Below are positions 11,738-24,897 of a stretch of DNA of 64,000 bases, in pieces (position 1 is the first letter of the stretch; the number at the start of each line of letters is the position of its first letter). Source of the DNA: Sipunculus nudus (taxonomy: Eukaryota; Annelida; Sipuncula; Golfingiida; Sipunculidae); NCBI GenBank assembly GCA_026874595.1, contig CM049317.1, forward strand, positions 49,314,401 to 49,378,400, written 5' to 3'. The notes beneath the pieces are model-generated. The model saw only the letters and a program-made list of their open reading frames with translations, searched no databases and was not told where the DNA came from. The position numbers were made by a program, and so were the translations under genes.

Positions 11738-12447
11738 CCTACTGACTTAATTTAAGGGGCCATCCTTAAATTCAGGATTGGCAGGACATTGTGTGTCGTT
11801 CATACGGGAAAAATGAAGCAAAAAGGGCAAAAAATTGGTCTTGAGCATGTGCAAAAGTGTTATTTTAATTCAGACAAAATTGGTGCTAATGAATTATTTT
11901 AATGTGTTATCACTAAACAGTCTTGTTTAAATATATGAGGGCCATTCCTACACCATATTTGCATTATTATTTTCGTTTTGCAGCTTACATTTTTGAAGGA
12001 TATTTAGGCTTTGGTAGACAGATTTGCAGGGTCGGATACAGGATAGGGCCCATGAGGACTAATGAAATAGCCTTTATAAAGATCCGTTCGGCCCCTTACG
12101 TTTTCAACGTATTACCAATAGTGGGATTGCAACGTAAAATTTTGATTGTCTGACAAAAAATAAAATAAAATTCTTCCTCATACTTTTGCTAAGTTTCTCA
12201 TGGACCTCTCTCTGATTTTACCTCTTTCCCACTTTCACTTAAAGGAAGCAAAGTTCGACATCAACAACATATATGTTAATTAACCTTTACAATAAATAAC
12301 CATGGTTATTTATCATAGAGCAGTAAACATACTTTTTTATTTACTTCTTCTCTATGTCTAAGATATGGTTCTGTAACGGGGTCCTTTTCGTTTGGAGTTA
12401 CAATGGATAACATTGTTGATAACGTGTTCCCTCTGGCCCGTCACCCC

Positions 12448-12454
12448 TATAAAT
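12448..12454 (+). promoter_or_regulatory. Candidate TATA box of U1
   Basis: CCCTATAAATCCAC lies 521 bp upstream of the signal-exon ATG. The same element stands at 57294 (539 bp upstream) and 62989 (534 bp upstream). In U3 it reads CTACAAAT at 23923. The conserved distance suggests promoter function, but it implies a long 5' UTR or an untranslated first exon. Confidence 0.3.
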
Positions 12455-12968
12455 CCACGTCTGATGATAGTGTGTGAGGTTGTTTACGTGCCTGCGGGAA
12501 TGTTTGGATATTTTTCGGTATGTGTGCGTGTCTGTGTATTCATTTGAATGTGTGTCAAAACTGTTAATATTTGAGGCTTGGAGAGATATAGAGGCAGATT
12601 GAATATCTGCTATTACAATATCTGCTGTACAGACATGTACCTAATATTTACCCGCTACAGATTGTTTTATATTTTATGTTTATAGTGGTTACGAGTACAT
12701 AGGACATACATCACTGGCAATCAAGCAAAGTGATTTTCCTAAACATATTTGATGTAATTCCATGATTTTCCGGTCGACAAAAATTAGTCATTAAATGTTC
12801 AGAGGAGTTATTCTTTATATGGGTAATTAGTTATTATGAAAGGCATGGAACATAACCAGCCCCGATATTATCGAGCAACTGTATTACATTACTAATCCTT
12901 GTTAACAAATATTCAACCTGTCACTGTGGTGGGTATGTGCCGTGTTTACTCTATGTATCGGCGTCAGG

Positions 12969-13047
12969 ATGTCTGGTATTTTAGTTATTACCCTGTGGCT
13001 AATTGTGGTCATTCCTTCTGAGCTTAGCGGCGAGCGGTCACTGTCAG
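12969..13047 (+). CDS. Signal-peptide first exon of U1 (orphan or alternative)
   Basis: This 79-nt exon starts with ATG and ends at donor cag/gtaatg in phase 1. It encodes a typical secretion signal: short N-region, hydrophobic core MSGILVITLWLIVVIPS, then ELSGERSLS with small residues suited to signal-peptidase cleavage. Three further copies in the window differ by a few residues, and the upstream tttactctatgtatcggcgt is conserved too. No CTLD exon follows before the next module starts near 13960. The exon could splice over about 15 kb to the phase-1 acceptor at 28220, or be non-functional. Confidence 0.65.
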
Positions 13048-13191
13048 GTAATGTGAGTTTTTGTCAATTTTATTTTTTCCATTAAAAGAATTGTCATGTG
13101 CTTGATATATAATTATATTACGAGCTGGATATTACTTGCTAACTAAGTCAAAGGTACATGATCACCGGCGAATGGTACAATAACACACATA

Positions 13192-13233
<42 letters not shown>

Positions 13234-13917
13234 TATATATCTTCCATTAATTTTGTATCTGTGTTTTAAATCTCACCTTATCATCGATCGTCTAAGATCT
13301 TGATATATACTGAAATAGCACAACCCTTTCTTTAACAAACTACGGACTGCCGTGAGCTTTACAATTAGTGCAATTGCAGGGTATTATCCCAACTAAATAA
13401 CATAGAATATCCTGTCTTTTCAGCGTTAATGTTTGCACTCTAGCTATGTGCTTCCTGGTATTTTAGATTGTGAACAGCACAATGAAATAATTATTCGGGA
13501 TACATAGGAAACCACTGGAAAATTCTTGACTTCATTTAATATAGAGCTTGTATGAAAATGGCCATGTATCGTGATAATTCCTGGTTATGTTATGTCCAGT
13601 GGCATTCTTTTTCAGTTAATAAAAGCTTAAAGGACATAAATTATATCTGGCATACATAACTAGCTCCGAAACAAAATAAATGCCCTCACTTTTCTCTCAA
13701 TACGTACTTTCTCTAATTATAGCATATAGCAATTGTGAAATAGCATGTGCAAATTAAAAAAAAGATGACATGACAAACAAAACATATTCGTAAAAAGAAG
13801 CGTGTTACGTGGCTGACATGGCGTTGTTAGCTGTATATTACATATTTCTTTTCGACCTTAAACATCATCATCCTTCTTTGATACCTATCAATGTTAACTC
13901 CAACTTATGTATATATA

Positions 13918-13960
<43 letters not shown>
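13048..13960 (+). other. Start of intron 1 in U1
   Basis: This is intron-like sequence shared with the regions after 24564, 57911 and 63610. Examples are tcatgtgcttgatatata and acgagctggatattacttgc. It contains (AT)n tracts at 13192-13230 and 13907-13966. No coding exon is visible. Confidence 0.6.
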
Positions 13961-13968
<8 letters not shown>

Positions 13969-16026
13969 TCGGTCACATCTCAAACCTTTCATGTGTGCGA
14001 GGCATGCTTACTCTGCAAAGGAATATAAACATAATAAACATAAAAGCTCTTGCCACCTGCCAGTGATATATTTATAAACCTTGCCCTAACCCCAACCATA
14101 ACATGCCGCGGTAATTTTTTTCTTGGATTACATAATGTAAAGAAATTAATGGTGTTAATATATTGTTATTCAATTTAGATATCCTCCACATGGAGCATTC
14201 ATAAAATTTGGACAGATATAGACGGACGAATCGGAGGGGTTCCCGATGGATGATGTTATGTTGAACCTGATTTTATCAGGTGTTCCGAAAATGCGGTCAT
14301 TGAGCTAGGCGGCAAAAAGAATGGGGTTCATATGGAATGTATAAATAAATGGGTGATGGATTCAAAGGTTCGGTTATCCCGAGGGGGTAGGGTGTATTGG
14401 GTTTATTTACATAATTGATGTAATTAATTTTCCGGCTAAAAGGATCATGTTCACTATATCTATGGACTGTCAGACAATAATTAAATCAACAATACCTTTT
14501 GGATACCATTTAGCATATAGATACGATGGCATGTAGGACCTTATGTTTAGGTCTTAAGATTACACGGGCGATCGGACCAAAATCTAAATATAATATTAAA
14601 AGTAGTCTTGAGAACTCTGAACCCCCAGTTTGTTACCTGACATCCAAAGGGCGAATCAGGTTGCGTAACTTGCATAAATAAATTACAGTAAGCCTCGTTC
14701 ATTAGATAGTGAACCCTACATACAAACTTTGTAATCATCGTTAATAGGGTTACACGGTTCAACTGACCCCCCCCCCCCCCCCCAATAAAAATCAGCATTA
14801 CCCTAACGTAATGCCATAGCTCCGGTATATGTCTTGTAAACTTGGCAGGTACATATTCCATTTCAGGTTAAACTGGTTCATAGTGGGCGCGACTCGTTCG
14901 CTAAGCAAGGTTTGTTTAACCACAATATTAAACCTATATGCGCACCCTGTAAAGCTAACATTGCTGCTGTTCAGCGGTTTGTCAACAGCTCCTCTGTAGA
15001 TCAGATAAATATGAACCAGTTTGCAGCATGTATATTAGCTGAGTACTTTATTCATCAAACCATTTCACCGTAACAAAGTAACAGTTTGGGTACACTTAGG
15101 GCCTTGCTAGGGCGAAGGTATTCCTACATGTCCTAACTGTTAGGGCAGGCATGAAGCAATCCTTAAACAATTAGTTTGACCTCATTTATTAGTTAATTCG
15201 AGCATTTCATGAACACCTCTCTTTTTACTATTTTATATAAATTACTCATACCTTGAGTGAAACTTGTTTATAAAAGTAAATTGATTATAAAATAAATATT
15301 AAAATAAATGAATAAATAAAGTCGATAAAGCAGAATGCATAAAGAACAAAAATCCATGGCAAATCAGATATAGGCTATATATATATAAATAACTAAAGTA
15401 CGGTTAGTTTGACTTCATCAGTTTGTGCTACAGATCTGTTTCGTGAGAGCAGCATTCAAGCCGGCTCACTCTTCAGGTACAAACTGGAGAGATCAGATAT
15501 ATGGGTGAAGTTTGTCGTAATAGGTAGGATTTATCTGGGGTTACTAGGTTCGGTGAGGCATGTATTTAAAGTTTTTGTTTTGTTGGTGAATAAGGGTTAC
15601 TGGGTGCCTGGCTTATTGTACTGTATTAGGGCATATATATATATATAGCGAACGATGACGATGGCGAACGTAATGATCCTTCTTTCACCTTTTCCCCACT
15701 TTCAATAACCCCAAAAGTCACCCTAAAAACACACCATCGCCTCTTGACTAGAGGAGTAAGAATGCATATACAAAACAGCACTTTGAACAAAATGAATTGA
15801 AATTTATATTTTGTGCTCAAAATGTCAACAATATAGTCCTAACATACTGGCTGACAATAAAGATCACTTAAGTTACAGTAAAAAAAAAAAAGGATTAAAT
15901 AGGTAGGAATTAGATAGTCAAAGATAACAAATATTCATTTGGGGTCATACTGGGATATATTTACTTCCTTTGCATCTTCTGTACGACGGTCCATGCTACC
16001 TCTCTCTTATGAATCAGGGACCTTTT

Positions 16027-16223
16027 CAGGGGCGAGTGCAGGAATTAGGAAAAGGAGGGGACCAGCACAGGAAGACTAATGACAAAACTAAACAAAAAAG
16101 ATTCCCTGGTCAGAAAAGGGTGGCGCATCCCGCACAAATGGGTCCAAAAATCTTATTAAAAGACTGCCACGGCTAAAAAATGGGGTATCCGGACCCCTGG
16201 ATCCTCCCCCGGGTCCGCTTCTG
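16027..16223. mobile_element. hAT-like MITE in U2
   Basis: Same element and same position as the U1 insertion at 9997. Ends are CAGGGGCGAGTGCAGG and the complement of CGGGTCCGCTTCTG. It is shared by descent from before the U1/U2 split. Confidence 0.5.
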
Positions 16224-17857
16224 CTTTTCATGGAAAATAATAAATAATCTTCCGTGGAGTATTTGTTTTCTGTAACGGACGAATTGGTATTTTCGAGTGT
16301 TGGTCTATTCCGATTCGTTAAATTTATACATACCACATGCCTCTGCCTCTTCCCTTGAGGCCAGACCCACGCTGTATAATTTTTTCATTTCATTCGCGAC
16401 TCTGGGACTGTTTTAATTATTATGTTAGGAATACTTAGCATAAAAAGCCAACCCTGAAATCCCAGCTGAATTAGGTTGTAGTATCACACAATCTAAGCCA
16501 CATTAACAATCATTAATTAGGAAATGAACCTTGAGAAAGTCGTCAATAAACTACGACATCAAGAACACCCCCCCCCCCCCACACCTCTGTTACCTAGTGT
16601 ATCAGCTGCTGGGCCAGCATATGTCTTAGCACCATGGAGTTACCATACTGTTTTAAAGGTCCATGGTTTTTGAACATGAATACACTTTTTTATTCGTGTT
16701 CTTTATCTGTGTACAATGAACCAGTGTGACTATATATACGTCTTTATAACTCCATGGTTTCATTAGGTATGCCCTTATACTTTGTCATCACTTAACCATG
16801 TAACCCCAGAATGTAGAAATGAAACTTGGCAGGTACTTACGTCCTCAATTTAAACTGGTGTATAGTGTACACAACTCATGAGCTTAACTTCTATGTGTTT
16901 GACAAGGGCGGAGCGTGAAAGACTTGGTTAAGGATCCGTAACTAAGGGGCGATTTGGGATTTCTAAGTGGTGTGCTAGTTTTTGGTCATCTAGGACGCAG
17001 CACATGCTATTTCTAAGCAAACGGTGATGGTGACAATTGTTTTACCAAAACGGAGATAGAAAAACAAATATGTAGGGAAGGTAATAGAATGATTATATAG
17101 ATTTTAAACTTGATGATTGCAAATCGGCAAGACAGACCTGGACAGGCAACGAGGAGGGCAACTTATAAAACCAGGTATACAGCCGACTTGATCCAGGGTC
17201 TATCAGGTAATAGATTTAATAAAACATCAGACAAGGGCAAATAGTCTCAATTGGATATTACAATCAAATGTTTGGCATAATTCACAATGATCATAAAGAG
17301 ATCGAGCATTCAAGATTGCTCGGCTACGGATTTTGCGGTGGCCATCGAGATGTCTTCACAACGTTAACACCCTCCAGAGTATTCACATAACCTTGTTGAA
17401 ATTAAATTAAGATGAGCATGTGACAGTGAGTGGGTAGAAATCATAACCATTTTTGATACAGCAAAGGAAATGAGGAAGACTGGGGCTTGCTTAAACGTCG
17501 GTCTGGCCATTCAGGTAAACCCTGGTCCTATATAGCCATGATTCATACTTTAGAATATCACCAGTACAGTCAGAAAGATACGTATCTCAAATACCAAGTT
17601 TTCTCCTTATGGAGATAAGAACATGACTTAAAGTAGTTGATAATACACACACTTCAAATACTACTACTACTTTTAATACAAATACTACTACCTTTAATTA
17701 AGGCGTTGTTAGGAAAATGTGTATCGTTCATATGGGAAAAATGAAACAAAAGGGCATAAATTGGTCTAGAACATGCGCGAAAATATAATTTTAATTTAGA
17801 CAAAACGGGTGCTAATGTGTTAGTGTTATAGGAAGATGGATCTACCTCATGACTAGA

Positions 17858-17885
<28 letters not shown>

Positions 17886-17888
<3 letters not shown>

Positions 17889-18740
17889 CACGGAACTTAA
17901 TATCAACAGATCACGTATGCATGATGAACATAAATTTTGTAATGGAGAAAAATAATCAGATTCTGTAACACTAGGCAGCGTGAAACGTCTATAGGGGAAT
18001 GAATAAATAAGTCGGTGTTTTTTTGTTAACAATTAACCATAATTAATTCTTAAAACAACCCTACCATTACAATACACTAAATCAATACAATTACACAGTA
18101 CAACAGCAGAATAACAGCAAATCAATACAATCACACAGTAAAAAAAAAACAAAACTAAGTGCACAGTACCTGGATACCACAAATGTCACAGCGACAAGTC
18201 CTTTGAAATGTATAAGCTGTAGGAACAGTTCATACAAATTCTCTCGGAGAATAACAGTCCAATGTAAAGCTCTTGTAACAATCCCGAAAGTAAACTGAAG
18301 ACCAAATAAGATTTGTCACAAATCCAGAAGAAAATCTGAACAAAAACTATAATTGCCGCACTTATCGGAAAAAGGCCCACAAACTGACATACACGCTTCT
18401 GTGTCCGCTGGAATATTCTCTCACCTCTCTTTCGGCCCTATAAACACAGCCCCCTATTTATAACTTCTCACCTCCAGCCAAGAACCTTCCTTTTCTCGAT
18501 CAATCTGAAGAATCTAACACAGTACACACGTTTAAAGAACATACTAGAACAAAGAACGCTGTGTATCTAGGGTTCAACCAATGCGGATTTAACCGAGCCT
18601 GTAAAAACATGGCCAGGCGAGGCCGCTACAACACGTGCTACGCGTGACACACAAAACAAATACCAACAACACATAGAACATCCTTGTGCACAATAAAACA
18701 ATCATCTGTAAGACCGCTGCACACAAAAGAAGGGCACCTG

Positions 18741-18835
<95 letters not shown>

Positions 18836-19560
18836 ATATGTATCTGTTTCAATTACGCAGGCATTCTGATTTGTGTTAAGTGCAGACCTTGTGCGCTGCT
18901 GTTAGGGCCGCACTTGATGAACTCTCGTGCTGTGTTAATACAGAGCTCACTGTTGTCTAGAGTTTTCGGATCTGTTCGTGCGCTATGGATGCACATGAAT
19001 TTTTGTGTTGAGACACAGCGTTCTTTGTGTTTTAGATGGTTCGGGTTTGTTCAGGCGCTGTAGGCGCACGTGTACTGTTGTTCTTTGAAATGTTCGTGAA
19101 TATGGAAGTTTCTTGGCTTCAATAAAGCTATAAATAGGGGCTGTGTTTAGAGTCGGGAGAGAGAGAGAAAAATACCAGCGGACACGGAAGAGTGTGACTC
19201 TGTCTCGTCAGCTTTGGGACCTTTCAGATAATTACAGAACTTACAGATCTTCAACGAATTTTACACAGACTTTATATATGGATTGTCTTCAGTGTGCCTT
19301 TGGGATTATTACCAGAACTTCACTTTTGGATTACAACAGATTTTTTTCGCGATTAAACCGGACTATTCACTCAGAAGATTTACATGAACTGTTCATCTGG
19401 AATATTTTAGTTAAAGGACTCTAGTTGAGCCTTTACAGTGGTGGTATCAAGAAATCAAGGCCTAGGATCCGGACACTCTGGTAATGTACATTTTTATTAT
19501 TGTTATACCAAGTTAATATTTTGAAATAGTGTATTGTAATGTAAGGAGTGTTCTATATAT
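17886..19560. mobile_element. Head-to-head inverted-repeat element with LTR-like arms
   Basis: Two diverged arms of about 600 bp (about 18120-18745 and 18855-19450) are inverted copies of each other, separated by an (AT)n tract. Matching landmarks are TATAAATAGGGG at 19129 on the + strand against its complement at 18451. Others are aacgctgtgt (about 18555) against acacagcgtt (about 19012), and gtgtccgctgg against ccagcggacac. Each arm is followed outward by GTGGTATC (19441, and the complement at 18173). This resembles an LTR end followed by a primer-binding site. Two opposed solo LTRs or a fold-back element are both possible. Open frames inside are short and look non-coding. Confidence 0.55.
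18744..18832. repeat. (AT)n microsatellite between the inverted arms
   Basis: About 90 bp of AT repeats at the centre of the inverted repeat, where a hairpin loop would lie. Confidence 0.9.
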
Positions 19561-19707
19561 ATATCTAATTTATTCTGGGGCAATTAAGTTAATCAGTGAA
19601 CGCGTCTCCTATATCATTATTACTACTATGTGCATTCGAATAGTGGCTCATAGAGGGAAGAGTGGAGAAAAATAAAGCTTTTCCACCGACCTAACAACAC
19701 CGACTTA

Positions 19708-19744
<37 letters not shown>

Positions 19745-21539
19745 GGTTATATTCCTTAAACCTTTAATGTGTGCGGGGTATGCTTACCCTTCAAAAGAAT
19801 ATAACAAAATCGATTTTTTTAAAACATAAAACCTCTCGCCACCTGCCAACGATATAATTATACACTTTACCCTCGCCCCAAAAATAACATGCCGCGGTAT
19901 TTTTTTTTGGATAACATACAGTTCAAGTAGAAATTGACGGTGGTAATATATTGTTATCTAATTTTGAAATTCTCCATATAGAGCATTCAGATAATTTTGT
20001 CAGATATAGACGGACGAATCGGATGTATTCCTGGTGGATGATGTTATGTTGAACCTAATATTATCGAGTGGTTTGATAATGCGGACAATGAGGCAGGCGG
20101 CAAAAGGAATGGGTTTCTTATGGAATGGATAAATAAAGGTGTGATGGATTCAAAGGTTTTCTAATCGGGGGGGGGGGGTATATTACATAATTGATGTAAT
20201 TTTGATTTCCCGGCTAAAATATCATGTCCATTATATCTAAGGACTGTCAGACTAATTAAATCAACAATACCTTATTATTACCATTTAGCTGATGGATACT
20301 ATGGCGTGTAGGCCCCTATATTTAGTTCTTAAGTTTCCACAGGCGATCCTGACCCGGAGCATTAAGAATCGGACCAAAATCTAAATATAATATTAAATGT
20401 AGCCTTGAGAACTCTGAACCCGTAGTTTGTAAACCGACATCCAAACGGCGAATCAGGTTTCGTAACTTGCAGGAATAATTACAGTAAGCCTCGTTCGTTA
20501 GATAGTGAACCCTGTATACAAACTTTGTAATCATCGTTCAATGGGTTGCACGGTTCAACTGACCCCCCCCCCCCCCAATCAAAATCAGCATTACCCTAAC
20601 ATAATCCCATAGCTACTTTATATATGTTTTAAACTTGGCAGGTACTGGCATATTCCATTTCAGATTAAGCTGGTTCATAGTGGGCGCGACTCGCTCGCTA
20701 ATCAAGGTTGGTTTAACCACAATATTAAACCTGCCTGCGCACCCTGTAAAGCTAACATTGCTACTGTTTAGGTTTCTGTCACCAGGTCCTGTGTAAATCA
20801 GATAAATTATGAAGAGTACATTTTTATTAATAAAATTCCCCTTTAATTGATAATTTGTTTGGGAGCCCTCCCTACCCTTATTTATCAACCAGTTTGCAGT
20901 TATATACTTTAGTCGTCAAAACATTTCACCTCCATGTCCTTTCTTTTAGGGCAGGCATGAAACACTCCTCAAACTATTAATTTGACCTCATAGATTTGGT
21001 CAATTCTAGATTAATGAACGCCTACCTATTTATTTCTTTATATAAGTTACTCATACTTTGAGTGAACCTTATTTATAAATGAAATTGACAATTAGATAAA
21101 TTAAAAATAATGAAAAAATAAAAAAAAAAGATAAAGAAGAGTACAAAACAACAGAAATTCATAGTAAATCAGTGATTGGTCAATAGAAAAATAACCTCAT
21201 ATTACCTGCTCCTGTGCATTTCAGATAAATTATGAATTTAATTTTCGTTTATATAAAAACCTAATCCCGTAAAACACAATAAGGCTAGTCCTTTTAATCT
21301 CAGAGTATTGCATTAAACCTTCCTTTTTGCGGCAATATGTAGATAACTCATATTGTCGGTTCAATATGTTTGTAAAAATTATATTCATACAAAAATAAAC
21401 GGTGTATGTATTTTAGCAGTACCACAACATGGTTTCATATACCTTCTTTCATTACTGTTGTGTGCAAAATTCCTAAAGTGTTGTACAAACGCACATTTGA
21501 TATATAAACCCTGGATAAATGCACACTTACACATACCCA

Positions 21540-21640
<101 letters not shown>

Positions 21641-21741
21641 AAGGGTATACACAGAAAAGTTGTTCACTGACACTTTTCTGTTTATAACCTTTCCCCCTTT
21701 TAAACAATGAACCAGCATGTGTATTCATGCATCTATATATG

Positions 21742-21817
<76 letters not shown>

Positions 21818-22991
21818 GAGAGAGAGAGAGATAAATAGATAGAGAGGTTTAAGTGTGACTCTGAAACTTTATATATCATTTCCCCTATAAATGTAATTTG
21901 TAGGATTTGTATTTACATGCGGTGGTGAACTTGGTGAGCCCTTTGTCACATTTCCACTATCAATAATATCAGCTTTAACCCAAAAGCACACGTTTTTGCT
22001 TTTTGGTGTGTTGAAATGCAACTCTTTCTTACACAGAAATAGAGGTAGATTAAAGCTAGAAGAGAAAAATGCATGTTCTGAGACAGCCATTCGAACAAAC
22101 ATAAATAGGAAATTTTCATTTTGTTCTAAAAACGATGTCACCAATATGGTCCCGACATAATGTCACCAATATTGTCCTGACATATTGGCTGACAATAAAG
22201 CTCACTTAAGTTACAGTAAAACACAAAGATAGACAAGGAAAAAAATATTCATAGGGAGTCATACAGGGATAAATTTACCTCGTATTCATTTCCGCCACGA
22301 CGTTTCATGCTACCTTTTTACTGAATCTGGGACCACTTTTGCTTTGAAAATAGATGAAGCCCTCCAGTTCTCATTCATTAAATTTATCCATGACCCCTGC
22401 CCTGGCCCTCCCTTTGAGGCAATCTAAGATGTATCATAGATTTACTTTTCATTTTTTTACATCTCATTCACTACTCTGGTACTGTTCTTACTATTATGTT
22501 AGATTTAGCCAGCCATGTAATCCAAGCTGAATTATGTTGTAGTATCACACACTCTGAGTTACATTTATAGTCATTAATTAGATAAAGAACCTTTAAAAAT
22601 TTGTCTGTTAACTAACACGTCAGAACCCCCCCCCCTTACAAAGTGCATCAGCTGCTGAGCCAATGAATTCTGTTGTATCATGGAGTTATACTACTGCATT
22701 AAAGCTCCATGGTTTTAACATGAATACACAGAATGTTCTACTGTCCTATGCAATGAACCAGCATCATTAGTTATACATCAGAACAACTCCATGGTTTCAT
22801 AAGGTGTCCTGTTAAACGTAATCCCACTTAACCATGTAGCCCCAGGATGTAGACTTAAAACGTGGCGTGCACTAACCTCCTCAATTCAAAATTGTGTATA
22901 GTGTACACAAGTCACGAGTTGATCTTCTTAATGTTCGACAGGGGTGGATTCAGAAAGATTTAGTGGGGGTTTCGTTACTTAGGGGCCATTT

Positions 22992-23026
22992 GGAGTGGGG
23001 GTGGGGGGGGGGGGGTGGGGGGGGGG
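22992..23026 (+). repeat. G-rich run (possible G-quadruplex)
   Basis: Nearly uninterrupted G with a few T. Homologous positions in other modules have only short G runs. It could form a quadruplex or be an assembly-sensitive homopolymer. Confidence 0.7.
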
Positions 23027-24485
23027 CTTCTCTAGATAATTTGTAAATGTTGGTTACCTGGAAGGCAGCTCATGCTATTTCCAGCAAATGGTGATGTTGG
23101 CAATTGTTTTACCAAAACAGAGAGGCATATGTAATAGAATAATTAAATATACATGTATTATACACCTAATGATGGCAAGTCTGCAAGTCAGACCTGGTTA
23201 GGTACACTTCAAATGCCAGGTATAAAGCAGGCTTGATCCTTGGTCTAGGAGGTGATAAATTTAATAAACACAAGACTTAGGCAAATAGTCTCTTTTGGGG
23301 TATTCCACGCAATTACATAATTGATGAAAAACAGTGGTCGTGAAGAGTAGAGGGAACACCCGAAATTCCTACGTTTATGATTTTGTGGCTCGCGCAGAGG
23401 CAATCCGTTTGATTTTACATCGAGATACCTTCACAACATTAACACCCCTAACATCATATTTTTTTGTAAACACTTGGATTTGAACGTTTTGCAGCCTTAA
23501 TTTTCGAAGGCTTTTGCAGAGAGATAATCTTCCTGCCCCCGAACGTTTTCAGATGTGTATCAGGGTTTTCGGAACGGAAGGGTTAATCTAGTGTAACCTA
23601 GACCATATCATCAGCAGTGGGACAGCCACGTAAAAATCCTAAAATCTTTTACTAGTTGTTCGTGGACTTCTATGATGTTTTTATCTCTCTTCTCTACTAT
23701 CACTTAAAGGACCTAGTGTTTCTCATCAACAACATGTTAATTAACCTTGTCCATGAACAACATTAGTTATACATGATAAAAGCAGTAGACACAAGTTTTT
23801 TATATAGTTCTTTCACTCAGTTTTGATATGCCTAAGTAATGTGTATTGCAACGGTGTCCTTTTCTCTTGGAGTTGCAACAGACAACATTGTTGACTGCGT
23901 GCTCTCTGTGGCCCACCACCCCTACAAATCTACCCCTGACAATGGTGTGTGAGCTGTATGCATGTCGGCGGAAATGGTGGACATGTATATGTAGGTTTGT
24001 GTATAACAGTGAGTCCATGCAAGTGTGTAAAAGACTATTAATATTTGAGGAAGTAAAGTGTTGGGTTTGGGAGATACAGATCCAAATTGAATATCTACTG
24101 TATAGACATGTACAGTATTAACCGCTACAAATATGTTACATTTTACGTGTTCAGTGTTTACGAATAACTTTATGAGTCATGCGTCACGGACAGGCAAGCA
24201 GTTTGCTTTTCATGCAAATTCATGATGTAATTCCATGACTTCCCGGTTCACAAAAATTAGCCATTGAACGTAATGGTCACAGAGAGTAGAAATGTTTATC
24301 TTTGTTTATGTTAATTTGGATAAGTTATGTCAGCTGTATGGAACATACCCAGGCTTGATATCAACAAGGATCAGTACTTGGTTTTATCATATGTATTACA
24401 GTACTGCTCATTGTTAATTTAACCCATATTAATTTTGTAACAGTGGTAGGAAGTGTTTATTGTATATATCTGCGCCGGCCTCAGA

Positions 24486-24564
24486 ATGTCTTGTGTTTTA
24501 GTAATTAACGTGTGGCTAAGCGTGGTGATTCCTTCTGGGCTCAGCGGCGAACGGTCACCGACAG
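24486..24564 (+). CDS. Gene 2 exon 1, signal peptide
   Basis: A 79-nt first exon, ATG to donor cag/gtaagg, phase 1. It encodes MSCVLVINVWLSVVIPSGLS and then GERSPT. The hydrophobic core is interrupted by a Ser and the Cys is unique to this copy, but it still reads as a secretion signal. The next phase-compatible acceptor on this strand is 28220, which opens CTLD1. This is the only signal exon in the window lying directly before receptor exons with no other module in between. Confidence 0.7.
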
Positions 24565-24808
24565 GTAAGGTGATGTTTTTGTAATGTCAGTATATTTAAA
24601 CAAAATATAATGTGCTTGTTATAAAGCTTTATCACCAGCTGGACAGTATACATACGATACAAGTCGAAGGCAGATGCTGCCCAGCCGACCTATGACTTCC
24701 ATATGTCGTTTGACCTGGCTGACCAAAAACCTCCGTGACACAAATGATTTTGTATACTATTTATGTTTTTGATCAGTGTAGGATTTAGTACAAATAATAG
24801 ACACTATA

Positions 24809-24820
24809 TTTATATATATA

Positions 24821-24890
<70 letters not shown>

Positions 24891-24897
24891 TTATATA
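24809..24897. repeat. (AT)n microsatellite
   Basis: Nearly pure AT repeat in intron 1 at the place where U1 and U4 also carry AT tracts (13192, 58088). Confidence 0.95.

Larger units (their letters stand above)
7880..13960 (+). repeat. 5'-module U1 (promoter region, signal exon, start of intron 1)
   Basis: First of five copies of a module of about 5-6 kb. Anchors: gacggacgaatcggat (8046), a poly-C run (10515), ggtttcattag (near 10709), a TATAAAT element (12448) and the signal exon (12969). Equivalent anchors occur in U2 (14220, 14767), U3 (20009, 20563, 24486), U4 (54228, 57833) and U5 (59327, 63523). Apart from the signal exon I see no gene inside it; open frames are short and differ between copies. 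Confidence 0.8.
13960..19740 (+). repeat. 5'-module U2, without signal exon
   Basis: Aligns with U1 and U3 from the ctttcatgtgtgcgaggcat anchor to the (AT)n tract at 17859. From 17886 to about 19560 it carries an unrelated inverted-repeat insertion instead of the promoter, signal exon and intron-1 start. From about 19580 (tcagtgaacgcgtctcctat) the module end returns. No gene is left in this copy. Confidence 0.75.

Noticed and set aside
14547-14861. Minus-strand open frame shared by U2 and partly U3 (near 20322)
   Set aside because: The frame is not preserved between module copies and runs through a poly-C tract read as poly-Gly.
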